Assembly: GCA_965652025.1 (NCBI GenBank)
Contig: CBFGTM010000032.1
Location: 1 to 39,540, forward strand
DNA length: 39,540 bases
Direction of reading: 5' to 3'
Source of the DNA: CAVVWJ01 sp965652025
GTDB taxonomy: Bacteria; Gemmatimonadota; Gemmatimonadetes; Gemmatimonadales; GWC2-71-9
Of the stretch, positions 6,764 to 14,876 are shown piece after piece; within the stretch, counting starts at the first letter, position 1, and every line of letters begins with the position of its first letter. The notes under the pieces were generated by a model. It made no database searches and was not told the DNA's origin. It saw nothing but the letters and a program-made list of their open reading frames with translations. The position numbers and the translations under genes were made by a program.

Positions 6764-8911
6764 ATGCCGAAAAGCCCCCTGATTTCCCTGGTCACTGCGC
6801 TCACGCTGCTGTCGCGCGTGGCAGCGGTACAGGCCCAGCAGCCGGTCGGTGTGGATACCGTGGTGCGGGATACCGGCAGAGTCCGTGAGCTGCCCGAGAT
6901 CACCGTGACCCGCGCTCCGGAACCGCTCGAGCGAGTACCGTATGCCGTGGGGGTGCTCGACCGCACCGAGATCCAGCGGGGCCAGCAGACGATCGGGTTG
7001 GATGAATCGCTGAATGACCTGCCCGGGGTGGTGGTGTCCAACCGGTACAACTTCTCGCTCGATCAGCGAATCTCCATCCGCGGCTTCGGCAGCCGATCCA
7101 ATTTCGGTGTGCGAGGCCTCAAGATTCTGCTCGACGGAGTTCCCCAGACGCTGCCCGACGGGCAGAGTCAGCTCACCAACGTGGACTTTGCCAACATCGA
7201 CCGGGCGGAAGTGCTCCGGGGTGCGAGCTCATCGCTATACGGCAACGCTTCCGGTGGGGTGATCTCGCTCCGAACCGAGCACGCTGCGCCGGGACCGTTC
7301 GCCCAGCGATTCCGGGTGCAGGGCGGGAGCGGCGACCGGAACAGCGATGACTTCTATAAATGGCAGAGCTGGACCTCTGGCCGGTCCGGCAACGTCAGCG
7401 GCACGCTTTCCCTGTCTCAGTTCAAGGCCGATGGCTACCGGCAGCATAGCGCTGCCGAGTTCCGCCAGCTCAGCGGCGGCCTGGACTGGGCTGCGAGCGG
7501 TTCGACGCTCGCTACTCTGCGGGCCAGCCTGGCCGACAACCCACGGGCCCAGAATCCGGGCGCGTTGACGGTGACGGAGTTCGAGGTGAATCCGGATTCA
7601 GCCGCCCGCAACAACATCCTGCGCGGCGCCGACAAGGATGCACAGCAACAGCAGCTGGCCATCGGGCTTCGTCACTTCGACGATGCCGGCAATGAGTACG
7701 AGGCGACCGTGTTTGGACTCCTCCGCGACCTGGCCAACCCGCTGGCGGCACCCCCGGAAGGCATCATCGGCGCACCGCCGACCGCGGGAACCTATGTAGC
7801 CATCGATCGGGTGGTCGGAGGGGCGAGAGGAAGCCTGAATCGCCGGCTCGGTGCGAGCGGGCAGGCGCCGAGACTCACCGCCGGCTTCGACCTGCAGCGA
7901 ATGCGGGACGATCGCGAAAATTTCGTGTCCGATGCCGGCGCGCCCACCGCCACTGTCCTGCTGGATCAACGGGAGCAGGTGAGCGAGCTCGGGCCGTTCG
8001 CCCAAGTGCAGTGGACGCCCGCGCCCCAGATCCTGCTCAGCACCGGCGCGCGGTACGACTGGGTAAGGTTCGATGTCGAGGACCGGTTCCTCACCGACGG
8101 CGACGACAGCGGCGATCGAACCATGGCCGCGTTCAGCGGCAACGCGGGGCTAAGCTGGTCAGTCAGTCAGGCGCTGATTCCTTACCTCAATGTCTCGACC
8201 TCGTTCGAGACTCCTACTACGACCGAGCTGGTGAACCAGCCGGACGGGAGCGGAGGGATCAACCCCGAGCTCGGCCCGGGACGGGCAGTGAACTACGAGA
8301 TCGGCGCTCGAGGACAGCCCCTGCCAGAGCTCAGCTACTCGGTGGCCTTGTTCCTGGGCCGGATCTCGGATGCGATCGTGCAGGGGCCCGAGGTGGGGGG
8401 CCGCGCGTTCTTCCGCAATGCCGGAAAGACCCACAACGATGGGGTCGAAGTCGGTGTCTCCTTCACCCCGACCCATGGCCTCACTCTCCAGGGTGCCTAT
8501 ACCTACGCCCACTATCGTTTCACTGAATACGTGCTGGGCGACACACTTTCGCTGGCCGGCAACCGACTCCCCGGCGTGCCCGAGCACTTCTGGCGCTTCG
8601 GCTTGCGAACGTCGCTACCGGCGGATTTCTACCTCGATGCCGATCACACCATCAGCACCTCGATATTGGCGGACGACCTCAACACGATTTGGATCCCGGC
8701 ATGGGGAGCAGGAGTCACCAACCTTAGAGTGGGCTGGGACGGCCGAACCGGGCAGATGGAGGTTGCCCCTTTCATCGGCATCAACAATCTGTGGGACCGG
8801 CGCTACGTGGGAGGAGTTACGCTGAACGGCGTTGGTGGCCGGGTATACGAACCGGCTCCCCTGCGGGTGGTGTATGTCGGGGCCGAACTGGGCTACGCGG
8901 CCCTGCCGTAA
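6764..8911 (+). CDS. TonB-dependent outer membrane receptor
   Basis: A 715-aa outer-membrane active transporter. A signal peptide is predicted at 1-24 (cleavage near VQA/QQP), followed by a TonB-box-like LPEITVTRAP (42-51). The plug domain has LPGVVVSNR, ISIRGFGSR, ILLDGVPQTLPDGQ and AEVLRGASSSLYGNASGG. The rest is a beta-barrel with typical late strands (YLNVSTSFETPTTTEL, LGPGRAVNYEIG, NDGVEVGVSFTP, LPGVPEHFWRFGL). The closest general type is the ferric-siderophore/citrate class, but substrate cannot be read from sequence. The C-terminus ends LGYAALP rather than a terminal aromatic residue. A GAGGAG box sits seven bases before ATG. It is divergent from the operon carrying the Fur-family repressor, so co-regulation by metal is plausible. 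It converges with priA, leaving only 10 bp between stops. Confidence 0.95.
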   Translation: MPKSPLISLVTALTLLSRVAAVQAQQPVGVDTVVRDTGRVRELPEITVTRAPEPLERVPYAVGVLDRTEIQRGQQTIGLDESLNDLPGVVVSNRYNFSLDQRISIRGFGSRSNFGVRGLKILLDGVPQTLPDGQSQLTNVDFANIDRAEVLRGASSSLYGNASGGVISLRTEHAAPGPFAQRFRVQGGSGDRNSDDFYKWQSWTSGRSGNVSGTLSLSQFKADGYRQHSAAEFRQLSGGLDWAASGSTLATLRASLADNPRAQNPGALTVTEFEVNPDSAARNNILRGADKDAQQQQLAIGLRHFDDAGNEYEATVFGLLRDLANPLAAPPEGIIGAPPTAGTYVAIDRVVGGARGSLNRRLGASGQAPRLTAGFDLQRMRDDRENFVSDAGAPTATVLLDQREQVSELGPFAQVQWTPAPQILLSTGARYDWVRFDVEDRFLTDGDDSGDRTMAAFSGNAGLSWSVSQALIPYLNVSTSFETPTTTELVNQPDGSGGINPELGPGRAVNYEIGARGQPLPELSYSVALFLGRISDAIVQGPEVGGRAFFRNAGKTHNDGVEVGVSFTPTHGLTLQGAYTYAHYRFTEYVLGDTLSLAGNRLPGVPEHFWRFGLRTSLPADFYLDADHTISTSILADDLNTIWIPAWGAGVTNLRVGWDGRTGQMEVAPFIGINNLWDRRYVGGVTLNGVGGRVYEPAPLRVVYVGAELGYAALP

Positions 8912-8921
8912 GCCGAGAAGG

Positions 8922-11336
8922 CTATAACAACGACACCGGATCGCGGTCGATGACCAACCTGATCTTGCCTTCCCGCTTCAGCCGCCGGGCCGCGTAGCGC
9001 ACGATTCGCCCCAGCGAGTCCGACGGCCCCTTCAGCAGCACGTGCCAGCGCCAGCGCTCCTTGATCCGGGCCAGCGGACAGGGTGCCGGGCCCAACACAG
9101 TAACCGGAAGCTGGTACTTGGCAACGAGACCGGCACACCAGTCGGCCAACGCGGCTGCGCGTCGTCCTACGTCCCGCTCCGCCGGTCCGGAGTAGATCAG
9201 GTTCACCAGCGAGACTGCCGGAGGATAGGGCGGCACGTCCCGAAGCTCTCGCTCGGTGCCGAGAAACCCGTCGGTATCGTGGTGCGCTGCATGCGCCAGC
9301 GCGTGGTGCATAGGATGCCGGGTCTGCACCAGCACGCGGCCACCCTTGGGCCCCCTACCCGCCCGCCCCGCAACCTGGGCCAGCAGCTGAAAGGTCCGTT
9401 CCGCCGAACGGAAGTCAGGCAGATAGAGCCCGGTATCAGCATCCACCACGCCGACCAGTGTCACATTGGGGAAGTCGAGTCCTTTGGCAATCATCTGGGT
9501 TCCGATCAGGATGTCGATCGTTCCCTGCTCCACTCCACCCAAAATCCGCTGGTGCGACCACTTGGTGCTGGTGGTGTCGAGATCCATGCGGGCAACCCGC
9601 GCCTTCGGATAGCGCTCGATCAGCAGCCGCTCCAGCTGCTGGGTGCCGACTCCGCGCATCTGCTGCACCGGATTGGCGCACACCCGGCAGGTGAAAGGCA
9701 AGGGCTCCTCATGCATGCAGTAATGGCAGCGCAGCGCGGCCGGAGCCTGGTGAACCGTGAGCGAGATGGTGCAGCGGGGACACTGCCAGACCTCACCGCA
9801 ATCGGGGCACTGAAGAAAGGCTGCATAGCCTCGCCGATTGAGCAGAAGCAGCGCCTGCTCCCCCCGGGCCAGGGTGGCGACGATTGCCTCGTCGAGCGCG
9901 GTGGACCAGGCGAGTGGCCCGGTGTCGGCAACCTTGGGCGTGGTACGTAGGTCGATCAGGTCGACCGGCGGGAGCGGGCGGGCGCCGATGCGCTCGGGCA
10001 GGCGAATCAGCCTGAGCTGCTGCTCGGTGGAGGCCAGGGTCTCGAGCGAAGGGGTGGCACTGCCCAACACCAACCTCGCTCCCTCCAACCGAGCCCGAAC
10101 CGCGGCGACGTCATGGGTGTGATAGCGCGGGGTCTCTCCGTTCTTGTAGCTCGCTTCGTGCTCTTCATCGATAACGATGAGCCCCAGCCGGCCGACTGGA
10201 GCGAACACGGCCGAGCGAGCTCCAACCGCCACCCGCCGCTCGCCCCGGCGGAGCAGTCGCCAGGCATCGGCCCGCTCGCCGTCCGAAAGCCCGCTGTGCA
10301 GCACCGCGATCTCGCTCCCGAACGCCCCCCGGAACCGGCTGACGGTTTGCGGGGTCAGACCAATCTCGGGAACCAGGACGATTGCGCCGCCTCCCTGCGC
10401 CAGTACCCGGCGCACCGCCTCCAGATATACCAGGGTCTTCCCGCTTCCAGTCACCCCGAACAACAGCGCACCACGCCCCGGCTCCAGCGTTTCAATAACC
10501 GATACGGCCGCACGCTGGCTTGGTGTGAGCTGGGCCGGGGGCTCGGTCGCCGGTGAATCGGCAAAGGGATCCCGCACCAGCTCGGCCTCGCCGATCCGGG
10601 CCACGCCCTGCTTTACCAGAGCGCGAACCACCCCATCGCCGAATCCGAGCTGCTGTGAGAGATGGCGTACCGAGGCGCTGCCGCCCAGCGCCTCGAGCGC
10701 TTCGTAGAGTTCGCGCTGGCGGGGACGGCGTCGAAATAGCGCATCCCGCTCGATCAGGGTGGGGCGTTCGGGAAGGAGTGACAGGGTACGTTCGGTGAGT
10801 CGGGCAGCGTCGGTGTCGGGAGCTCGCACCCGAAGGGAAACAGCCTCAATTCTGCTGAGGCGCTCGACCGCCTCCCAGACCGGGCGCTTGAACGCCCGGG
10901 ACATCGACGACACCGCGGCTTCGCCGCCATGCTGCTTCAGCCAGTCGGCGATTTCGCCCGCCAGACCCCCCAGGTGTCGTCCTCCGTTTCGCAGGGACAC
11001 CGTGACCTGAGACTCGCCCCACATTCCTCCCGGCAGGGCGGACTTGAGCGTGAGTCCGAGCGGAGCGCCATAGTAGCCCGCGATCCACCGAGCAGTGGCC
11101 AGCAGTTGGGAGGAAACCGCCGGCTCGGAGTCTGGAACCGCCAGGATCTCACGAGGAAGCGCGGCGGGCGCGTCGACGTCAACTTCGACGACCAGGCCGA
11201 TCAGCTCCCGCCGACGAACCGGGACCACGACTCGGCACCCGGGAGCGATCCGGTCACCGAGGGCCTCCGGGATGCGGTAGGTGTAGGGGGTGGCGAGCGG
11301 GAGCGGGAGGGCGACGAGGGCGTACCGGGGCGTCAT
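8922..11336 (-). CDS. priA: Primosomal protein N' (replication restart helicase PriA)
   Basis: An 804-aa superfamily 2 helicase that recognises stalled forks and reloads the replicative helicase. The N-terminal DNA-binding part (about 1-100) has the PriA start pattern (ALPLPLATPYTYRIP). The helicase core shows Walker A GVTGSGKT (294-301), DEEH (390-393), GSATPS (425-430) and TQMIAKGLDFP. The zinc-binding insert has eight cysteines in pairs at 510/513, 519/522, 537/540 and 550/553. ATG 11336 overlaps the stop of the dipeptide epimerase gene as ATGA, so the two are translationally coupled. It is the last gene of the six-gene unit starting at 14074. All motifs are intact. Confidence 0.97.
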   Translation of the reverse strand: MTPRYALVALPLPLATPYTYRIPEALGDRIAPGCRVVVPVRRRELIGLVVEVDVDAPAALPREILAVPDSEPAVSSQLLATARWIAGYYGAPLGLTLKSALPGGMWGESQVTVSLRNGGRHLGGLAGEIADWLKQHGGEAAVSSMSRAFKRPVWEAVERLSRIEAVSLRVRAPDTDAARLTERTLSLLPERPTLIERDALFRRRPRQRELYEALEALGGSASVRHLSQQLGFGDGVVRALVKQGVARIGEAELVRDPFADSPATEPPAQLTPSQRAAVSVIETLEPGRGALLFGVTGSGKTLVYLEAVRRVLAQGGGAIVLVPEIGLTPQTVSRFRGAFGSEIAVLHSGLSDGERADAWRLLRRGERRVAVGARSAVFAPVGRLGLIVIDEEHEASYKNGETPRYHTHDVAAVRARLEGARLVLGSATPSLETLASTEQQLRLIRLPERIGARPLPPVDLIDLRTTPKVADTGPLAWSTALDEAIVATLARGEQALLLLNRRGYAAFLQCPDCGEVWQCPRCTISLTVHQAPAALRCHYCMHEEPLPFTCRVCANPVQQMRGVGTQQLERLLIERYPKARVARMDLDTTSTKWSHQRILGGVEQGTIDILIGTQMIAKGLDFPNVTLVGVVDADTGLYLPDFRSAERTFQLLAQVAGRAGRGPKGGRVLVQTRHPMHHALAHAAHHDTDGFLGTERELRDVPPYPPAVSLVNLIYSGPAERDVGRRAAALADWCAGLVAKYQLPVTVLGPAPCPLARIKERWRWHVLLKGPSDSLGRIVRYAARRLKREGKIRLVIDRDPVSLL

Positions 11337-12358
11337 CGCCGCCGGACACCGAGCCCCGGCCCCGCCGGGAGCGTGACCTGGCCCCCCGTGATCTCGGCGC
11401 CGACGAACGGGTCATTGGCCAGCAACGCCGCACCATCCAGGTCCACGATATCCACCAGCGGAGTAAAGTGAGCCGCCGCGGTGATACCGAGTGAGCTTTC
11501 GATCATGCACCCCACCATGACCATCAGCCCGTGGGCTCGAGCCACGGCAATCATGCGCAGGGCCTCTCGGAGGCCGCCGCACTTGGCCAGCTTGATGTTG
11601 ATCCCGTCCACTTTCCCGACCAGCGGCGGGATATCGTCGCTGGTCAGACAGCTTTCATCCGCTATGACGGGGATGTCGGCCTGCGCGCTGACCGCGGCCA
11701 AGCCTTCATGGTCCTGCGGGGCGAGTGGCTGCTCCAGAACCGTAACCCCGAATTCGTCCAGAACCGGGAGCATGCGAATGGCCTGCTTGACCGTCCAGCC
11801 ACAGTTGGCGTCGACCCGGATCTCCTTGTCCGTCGTATCCCGGATGGCTTTCAGAATCTCGACATCCCGGTCGGTTCCCAACTTGACCTTGAGTACTGGA
11901 TACTCCACAGCTTCGCGAACCTTGGCCTGAATCTGTTCCGGAGTTCCCAACCCGATCGTGAACGTCGATTTGGGTGCGGCGCAGGGATCGAGGCCCCAGA
12001 GCCGGTACACCGGCGTGTCGAACCGCTTACCGATAAGATCATGGAGTGCGGACGACAGCGCGGCTCGCGCGGCCGCGTTTCCCCGCAGCTTGGTGGCCCA
12101 GGTTTGCTCGGCCTTCTCCAGGAGGAAAGGGTCGTCGGGCAGCATGGCGCCGTAGACCTGGAGCGCTGCCAGCACGGAGTCCGCGGTCTCGCCGTAGAAC
12201 TTGCTCGGGGCAGCTTCGCCCCAGCCCTCGACCCCATCACCGTCAGTGAGCCGCACCCAGACCGTGCGATGATCGCTCTGCCCGCCCCGGGCAATGATGA
12301 ACGGATGCCGGGTGCGCAGCTCCAGGATTTCAACATCCATCCGCAGGTGGGAAGCCAC
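11333..12358 (-). CDS. Dipeptide epimerase (L-Ala-D/L-Glu epimerase family, enolase superfamily)
   Basis: A 341-aa enolase-superfamily enzyme, most likely interconverting L-Ala-D-Glu and L-Ala-L-Glu from recycled murein peptides. The muconate-cycloisomerase-subgroup residues are visible: KVK (Lys157, Lys159), metal ligands Asp183 (RVDANCGW), Glu209 (LEQP) and Asp234 (ADES), and the second catalytic lysine in NIKLAKCGG (Lys256/Lys259). The DLD motif (306-308) that binds the dipeptide amino group in this subfamily is present, which favours dipeptide epimerase over o-succinylbenzoate synthase. The start is GTG 12358 with GAGGAC upstream; an internal ATG at 12340 lacks a ribosome site. It overlaps priA by 4 nt. 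Exact dipeptide specificity is inference. Confidence 0.88.
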   Translation of the reverse strand: MASHLRMDVEILELRTRHPFIIARGGQSDHRTVWVRLTDGDGVEGWGEAAPSKFYGETADSVLAALQVYGAMLPDDPFLLEKAEQTWATKLRGNAAARAALSSALHDLIGKRFDTPVYRLWGLDPCAAPKSTFTIGLGTPEQIQAKVREAVEYPVLKVKLGTDRDVEILKAIRDTTDKEIRVDANCGWTVKQAIRMLPVLDEFGVTVLEQPLAPQDHEGLAAVSAQADIPVIADESCLTSDDIPPLVGKVDGINIKLAKCGGLREALRMIAVARAHGLMVMVGCMIESSLGITAAAHFTPLVDIVDLDGAALLANDPFVGAEITGGQVTLPAGPGLGVRRR

Positions 12359-12393
12359 GCGATGTCCTCGGTGATCGGGAATCAGAGCGAAGC

Positions 12394-13290
12394 TTACTGC
12401 AGGCCCCTCAGGTGTGCTACCACGCCCTCGGCAATCCGGGAGGGCACGTAGCCGCCCTCCAGCAAGCCCGCGATTGGAGTGTCGGGAAGCCGGTCGCGCA
12501 GCCTTCGAGTTAGATCAGTGTAGTGCTCCGGCTCCAGGGTAAATCCACCCAGAGGATCCCCCGCCATGGCATCAAAGCCCGCCGAGAGGAGCACCAGGTC
12601 GGGCTTCCAGTCGTTTGTCGCCGCAACGATCGCGGCCCACAGATCCCCCACATACAGTTGCGGAGGTTTGCCGGGTGCCCGAGGTACGTTGAAGATATTC
12701 CCCACGCCCCGCTCGCCGGCGGCACCGGTCCCCGGGTACCAGGGATGCTGGTGCAGCGAGACGTACCGAATGCTGGCGTCGGTTTCGACCAGCGCCTGAG
12801 TTCCGTTGCCGTGGTGGACATCCCAATCGATGATCAGCACCCGGTCGCGCTCGACCTGCTGCGCGTGGCGGGCTGCCACCACCACATGATTGATCAGACA
12901 GAAGCCCATGCCACGCGACGCCAGCGCATGATGCCCTGGCGGTCGCACTGCGGCGAAGGCTGAGCCATTCTCCGCGAGCGCCTGATCCACCGCAGCTAAG
13001 ACCGCCCCGGCAGCTCCCAGGGCCGCCGGCCAGCTGTGCCGGTTGAGAATGGTGTCCAGGAAGAGAACGCCGCCTCCTCGGGCGCTCATGGCCTCGAGCG
13101 AGGCGAGATAAGGTTCAGGGTGGACGGCGAACAGCGTCTCGCGCGCCGCGGGAGCGGCCTCGCGAAGGGCCACACCCGGTTCGGTGCGGAGCCGCTTCAG
13201 TACGGCATGCAGGCGCTCAGGAGTTTCCGGATGGTCCGGTCCGGGATCGTGCTGAAGGCAGCTCGGGTGAGTGTAGACCGGAATGAGCAT
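12394..13290 (-). CDS. Histone deacetylase / acetylpolyamine amidohydrolase family protein
   Basis: A 298-aa zinc hydrolase of the arginase-deacetylase fold. Motifs are PDHPETPERL near the N-terminus, RPPGHHA (His120-His121 charge relay), DWDVHHGNGTQ (zinc ligands Asp157 and His159), SAGFDAMAGDPLGGF (third ligand Asp240) and LEGGY (Tyr281, the transition-state tyrosine). All catalytic residues are present, so it should be active. Bacterial members deacetylate polyamines, acetoin-related substrates or protein lysines, and which applies here cannot be told. The start ATG 13290 lies 2 nt after the stop of the small membrane protein gene, and 35 nt separate it from the epimerase. It sits two genes after a ubiquitin-like protein. 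Confidence 0.93.
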   Translation of the reverse strand: MLIPVYTHPSCLQHDPGPDHPETPERLHAVLKRLRTEPGVALREAAPAARETLFAVHPEPYLASLEAMSARGGGVLFLDTILNRHSWPAALGAAGAVLAAVDQALAENGSAFAAVRPPGHHALASRGMGFCLINHVVVAARHAQQVERDRVLIIDWDVHHGNGTQALVETDASIRYVSLHQHPWYPGTGAAGERGVGNIFNVPRAPGKPPQLYVGDLWAAIVAATNDWKPDLVLLSAGFDAMAGDPLGGFTLEPEHYTDLTRRLRDRLPDTPIAGLLEGGYVPSRIAEGVVAHLRGLQ

Positions 13291-13292
13291 GG

Positions 13293-13541
13293 CTACAGCA
13301 GGCGCCGCAGCTCCCGAGCTTCGCCTGCCAGCTCACGCCCTGCGGCCGCTATGTCAGCAAGGCGGCGCTGATACCAGCGCCAGTACAGCAGTACCAACCC
13401 TGAGGATACGAAGCAGACCAGCCCGATGAGCCCGAGCATCAGCCGGCCACTCCACCAGGCCAGTCCGGCGAGCGCCGCGCCGTCGAACGCAAGCACGGCG
13501 GCGGCGACGATCGTCAGCGTACGCGCAATCGCTGGCGACAC
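13293..13541 (-). CDS. Small two-helix membrane protein
   Basis: An 82-aa protein with two predicted transmembrane helices, about residues 7-28 (TIVAAAVLAFDGAALAGLA) and 33-54 (LMLGLIGLVCFVSSGLVLLY). A basic, amphipathic C-terminal helix follows (YQRRLADIAAAGRELAGEAREL) and would lie in the cytoplasm. It starts with GTG 13541, 3 nt after the stop of the ubiquitin-like gene, without a clear ribosome site, so it is probably translated by reinitiation. No family is recognised. Its place between the ubiquitin-like and the deacetylase genes suggests a membrane anchor or partner, but that is inference. Confidence 0.78.
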   Translation of the reverse strand: MSPAIARTLTIVAAAVLAFDGAALAGLAWWSGRLMLGLIGLVCFVSSGLVLLYWRWYQRRLADIAAAGRELAGEARELRRLL

Positions 13542-13544
13542 AAG

Positions 13545-13805
13545 CTAGCGCACCGGGCGCCGGCGCCGCGACAGCACGATGAGTGCTCCGTTCGGCACCA
13601 GGCCGACCTCCGCGGCAGAGCGGGACTCGTCCGCCAGCTCGGCGCCGCGGTACTTCAGGATGTAGTTGGAAGGATCCCGCCTCACCCGGGTAGCGGCCAG
13701 CGCCTGACGTTTGATATCCCCCACCGACGTGGAGGTCGGCAGCTCCAGATGCACCTCGTCCCAGACATCCTCCACCATTACCCGGATCGGCAGGGGCGCG
13801 GTCAT
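13545..13805 (-). CDS. Ubiquitin-like beta-grasp protein (YukD-like)
   Basis: An 86-aa protein whose pattern follows the ubiquitin fold. It has an N-terminal beta-hairpin (IRVMVEDVWDEVHLELP), a helix (SVGDIKRQALAATRV), then strands and turns that line up with ubiquitin's middle and end (YILKYRGAELADESRS, AAEVGLVPNGALIVLSRR). It resembles YukD/EsaB-type ubiquitin-like proteins of type VII secretion loci more than ThiS or MoaD. It ends RRRRPVR and lacks a terminal Gly-Gly, so conjugation would need processing or is absent. The start ATG 13805 overlaps the preceding gene as ATGA. An upstream in-frame extension to 13910 is shadow sequence. No E1, JAB protease or WXG100 gene is in the window. Confidence 0.75.
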   Translation of the reverse strand: MTAPLPIRVMVEDVWDEVHLELPTSTSVGDIKRQALAATRVRRDPSNYILKYRGAELADESRSAAEVGLVPNGALIVLSRRRRPVR

Positions 13806-14074
13806 GCCACGTGCTCCGACGGAAGGGGTAGCGTCGAAAGGAATCGATCGACCGGCTGGTCGAACAGCAGGGTTGATACCCTTACCCGGGTGCCACCGGG
13901 GACCGGCCACACGGCGAACGCGATCTCCTCACCGCCCTGACCGCGCAGGGTCAAGTACCGTGGTCCCTCCCGCTCGGGGTAGGCCGCGTTCAGCGGCACT
14001 CGTTCAGCGAAGAAGCGCTTGGCTCTCCGCAGAACATCTGACCCTTCTAGCGTGGTGACGACCTCGTAGACCAT
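13802..14074 (-). CDS. Small hypothetical protein preceding the ubiquitin-like gene
   Basis: A 90-aa protein without signal peptide or membrane helix. It alternates predicted helix (GSDVLRRAKRFFAERVP) and strands (PRYLTLRGQGG, EIAFAVWPVPGGTRVRVSTLLFD), the look of a small START/SRPBCC-like or alpha-beta sandwich, but I cannot assign a family. It is the first gene of the unit that runs to priA and overlaps the ubiquitin-like gene as ATGA. The tight coupling to that gene suggests a joint function. Confidence 0.7.
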   Translation of the reverse strand: MVYEVVTTLEGSDVLRRAKRFFAERVPLNAAYPEREGPRYLTLRGQGGEEIAFAVWPVPGGTRVRVSTLLFDQPVDRFLSTLPLPSEHVA

Positions 14075-14137
14075 GAGTGACTCTGATGCCTCAGTAGGGG
14101 AGGACCGCAGCCTGCATGGGTGGGAAAAATAACTCGG

Positions 14138-14827
14138 TCACGTGGTCGCCCGAACGGTGGCGTGATACACAGTTGACGGAGCGAAGAGATCGCGCACACC
14201 TGGCTTTCGCCGCAGCACCAGAACCAGGTCGCCGTCCGGCGGGTTGCTCACCCCATCGACCACCAGGAAGCAAGGCAACTCCGCGTCGGCGGGCACCCCA
14301 GCGTGGTACCGCCGGCCATCCCACTCGAAGGAGACGGTCTCAGGCACCGAGCGTACCATGCAGTCGATGAAGACGTCGTCCTCGACTCGATAGTTGCCGT
14401 TGGGTTCTAATTCGCCGCTCAGAAAGAAGGTTGGATCGAAGGGCTCACCATCGTGCCGGGCGAAATTGTGTTCGACTGCCCAGTCGAAATCCTCCAGGTC
14501 CGGTGCCCGGGCCCGCCATTCCAGGTGGTGGCGGAGCTCGTGACTCAGTGTTTCCCAGGCCTCCTGTCGCCAATCGAATCCACTTTGCTGCTGCGCCAGG
14601 GCCGCGAACGATCCATGGTAGAGAACGATCCGGCTCTGTACCCCTTCCACTCCACTGCCAACCTGAACCGGGAGGGGGATGCACTCACCGAGGGTAAAGA
14701 TTTCCGCTCGTTCCGGATGGGGTACCGTCCGGGGAGACACGACAATCTCCGACACGCCGTCGAGAAAATCCGGGGGAACTTCCTCGCAGAGGTGGCGCAC
14801 CATAGCTTCGAAGTCGCCCAGACGCAT
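14138..14827 (-). CDS. Zincin-like metallopeptidase family protein
   Basis: A 229-aa protein with the start of the small bacterial 'metallopeptidase family' (GDFEAMVRHLCEEVPPDFL) and an HExxH zinc motif, HELRHHLEW (His96, Glu97, His100). These families are minimal zincins of unknown substrate. This one is longer, with a C-terminal part of about 100 residues (DVFIDCMVRSVPETVSFEW, LPCFLVVDGVSNPPDGDLVLVLRRKPG) not typical of the short form. I prefer ATG 14827 over an in-frame TTG at 14872, because the family fold starts near MRLGDFE. Neither has a good ribosome site. It lies 49 nt after glyS on the same strand and 63 nt before the six-gene unit; that gap holds no clear terminator. Confidence 0.72.
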   Translation of the reverse strand: MRLGDFEAMVRHLCEEVPPDFLDGVSEIVVSPRTVPHPERAEIFTLGECIPLPVQVGSGVEGVQSRIVLYHGSFAALAQQQSGFDWRQEAWETLSHELRHHLEWRARAPDLEDFDWAVEHNFARHDGEPFDPTFFLSGELEPNGNYRVEDDVFIDCMVRSVPETVSFEWDGRRYHAGVPADAELPCFLVVDGVSNPPDGDLVLVLRRKPGVRDLFAPSTVYHATVRATT

Positions 14828-14876
14828 TTGCGTACTTTCTGAGATCAGCCTGCCTACGTTGCGCAGTTCCAATAAC

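Noticed and set aside
9042..9950. 302-codon open frame antisense to priA
   Set aside because: No motif and overlaps a complete priA.
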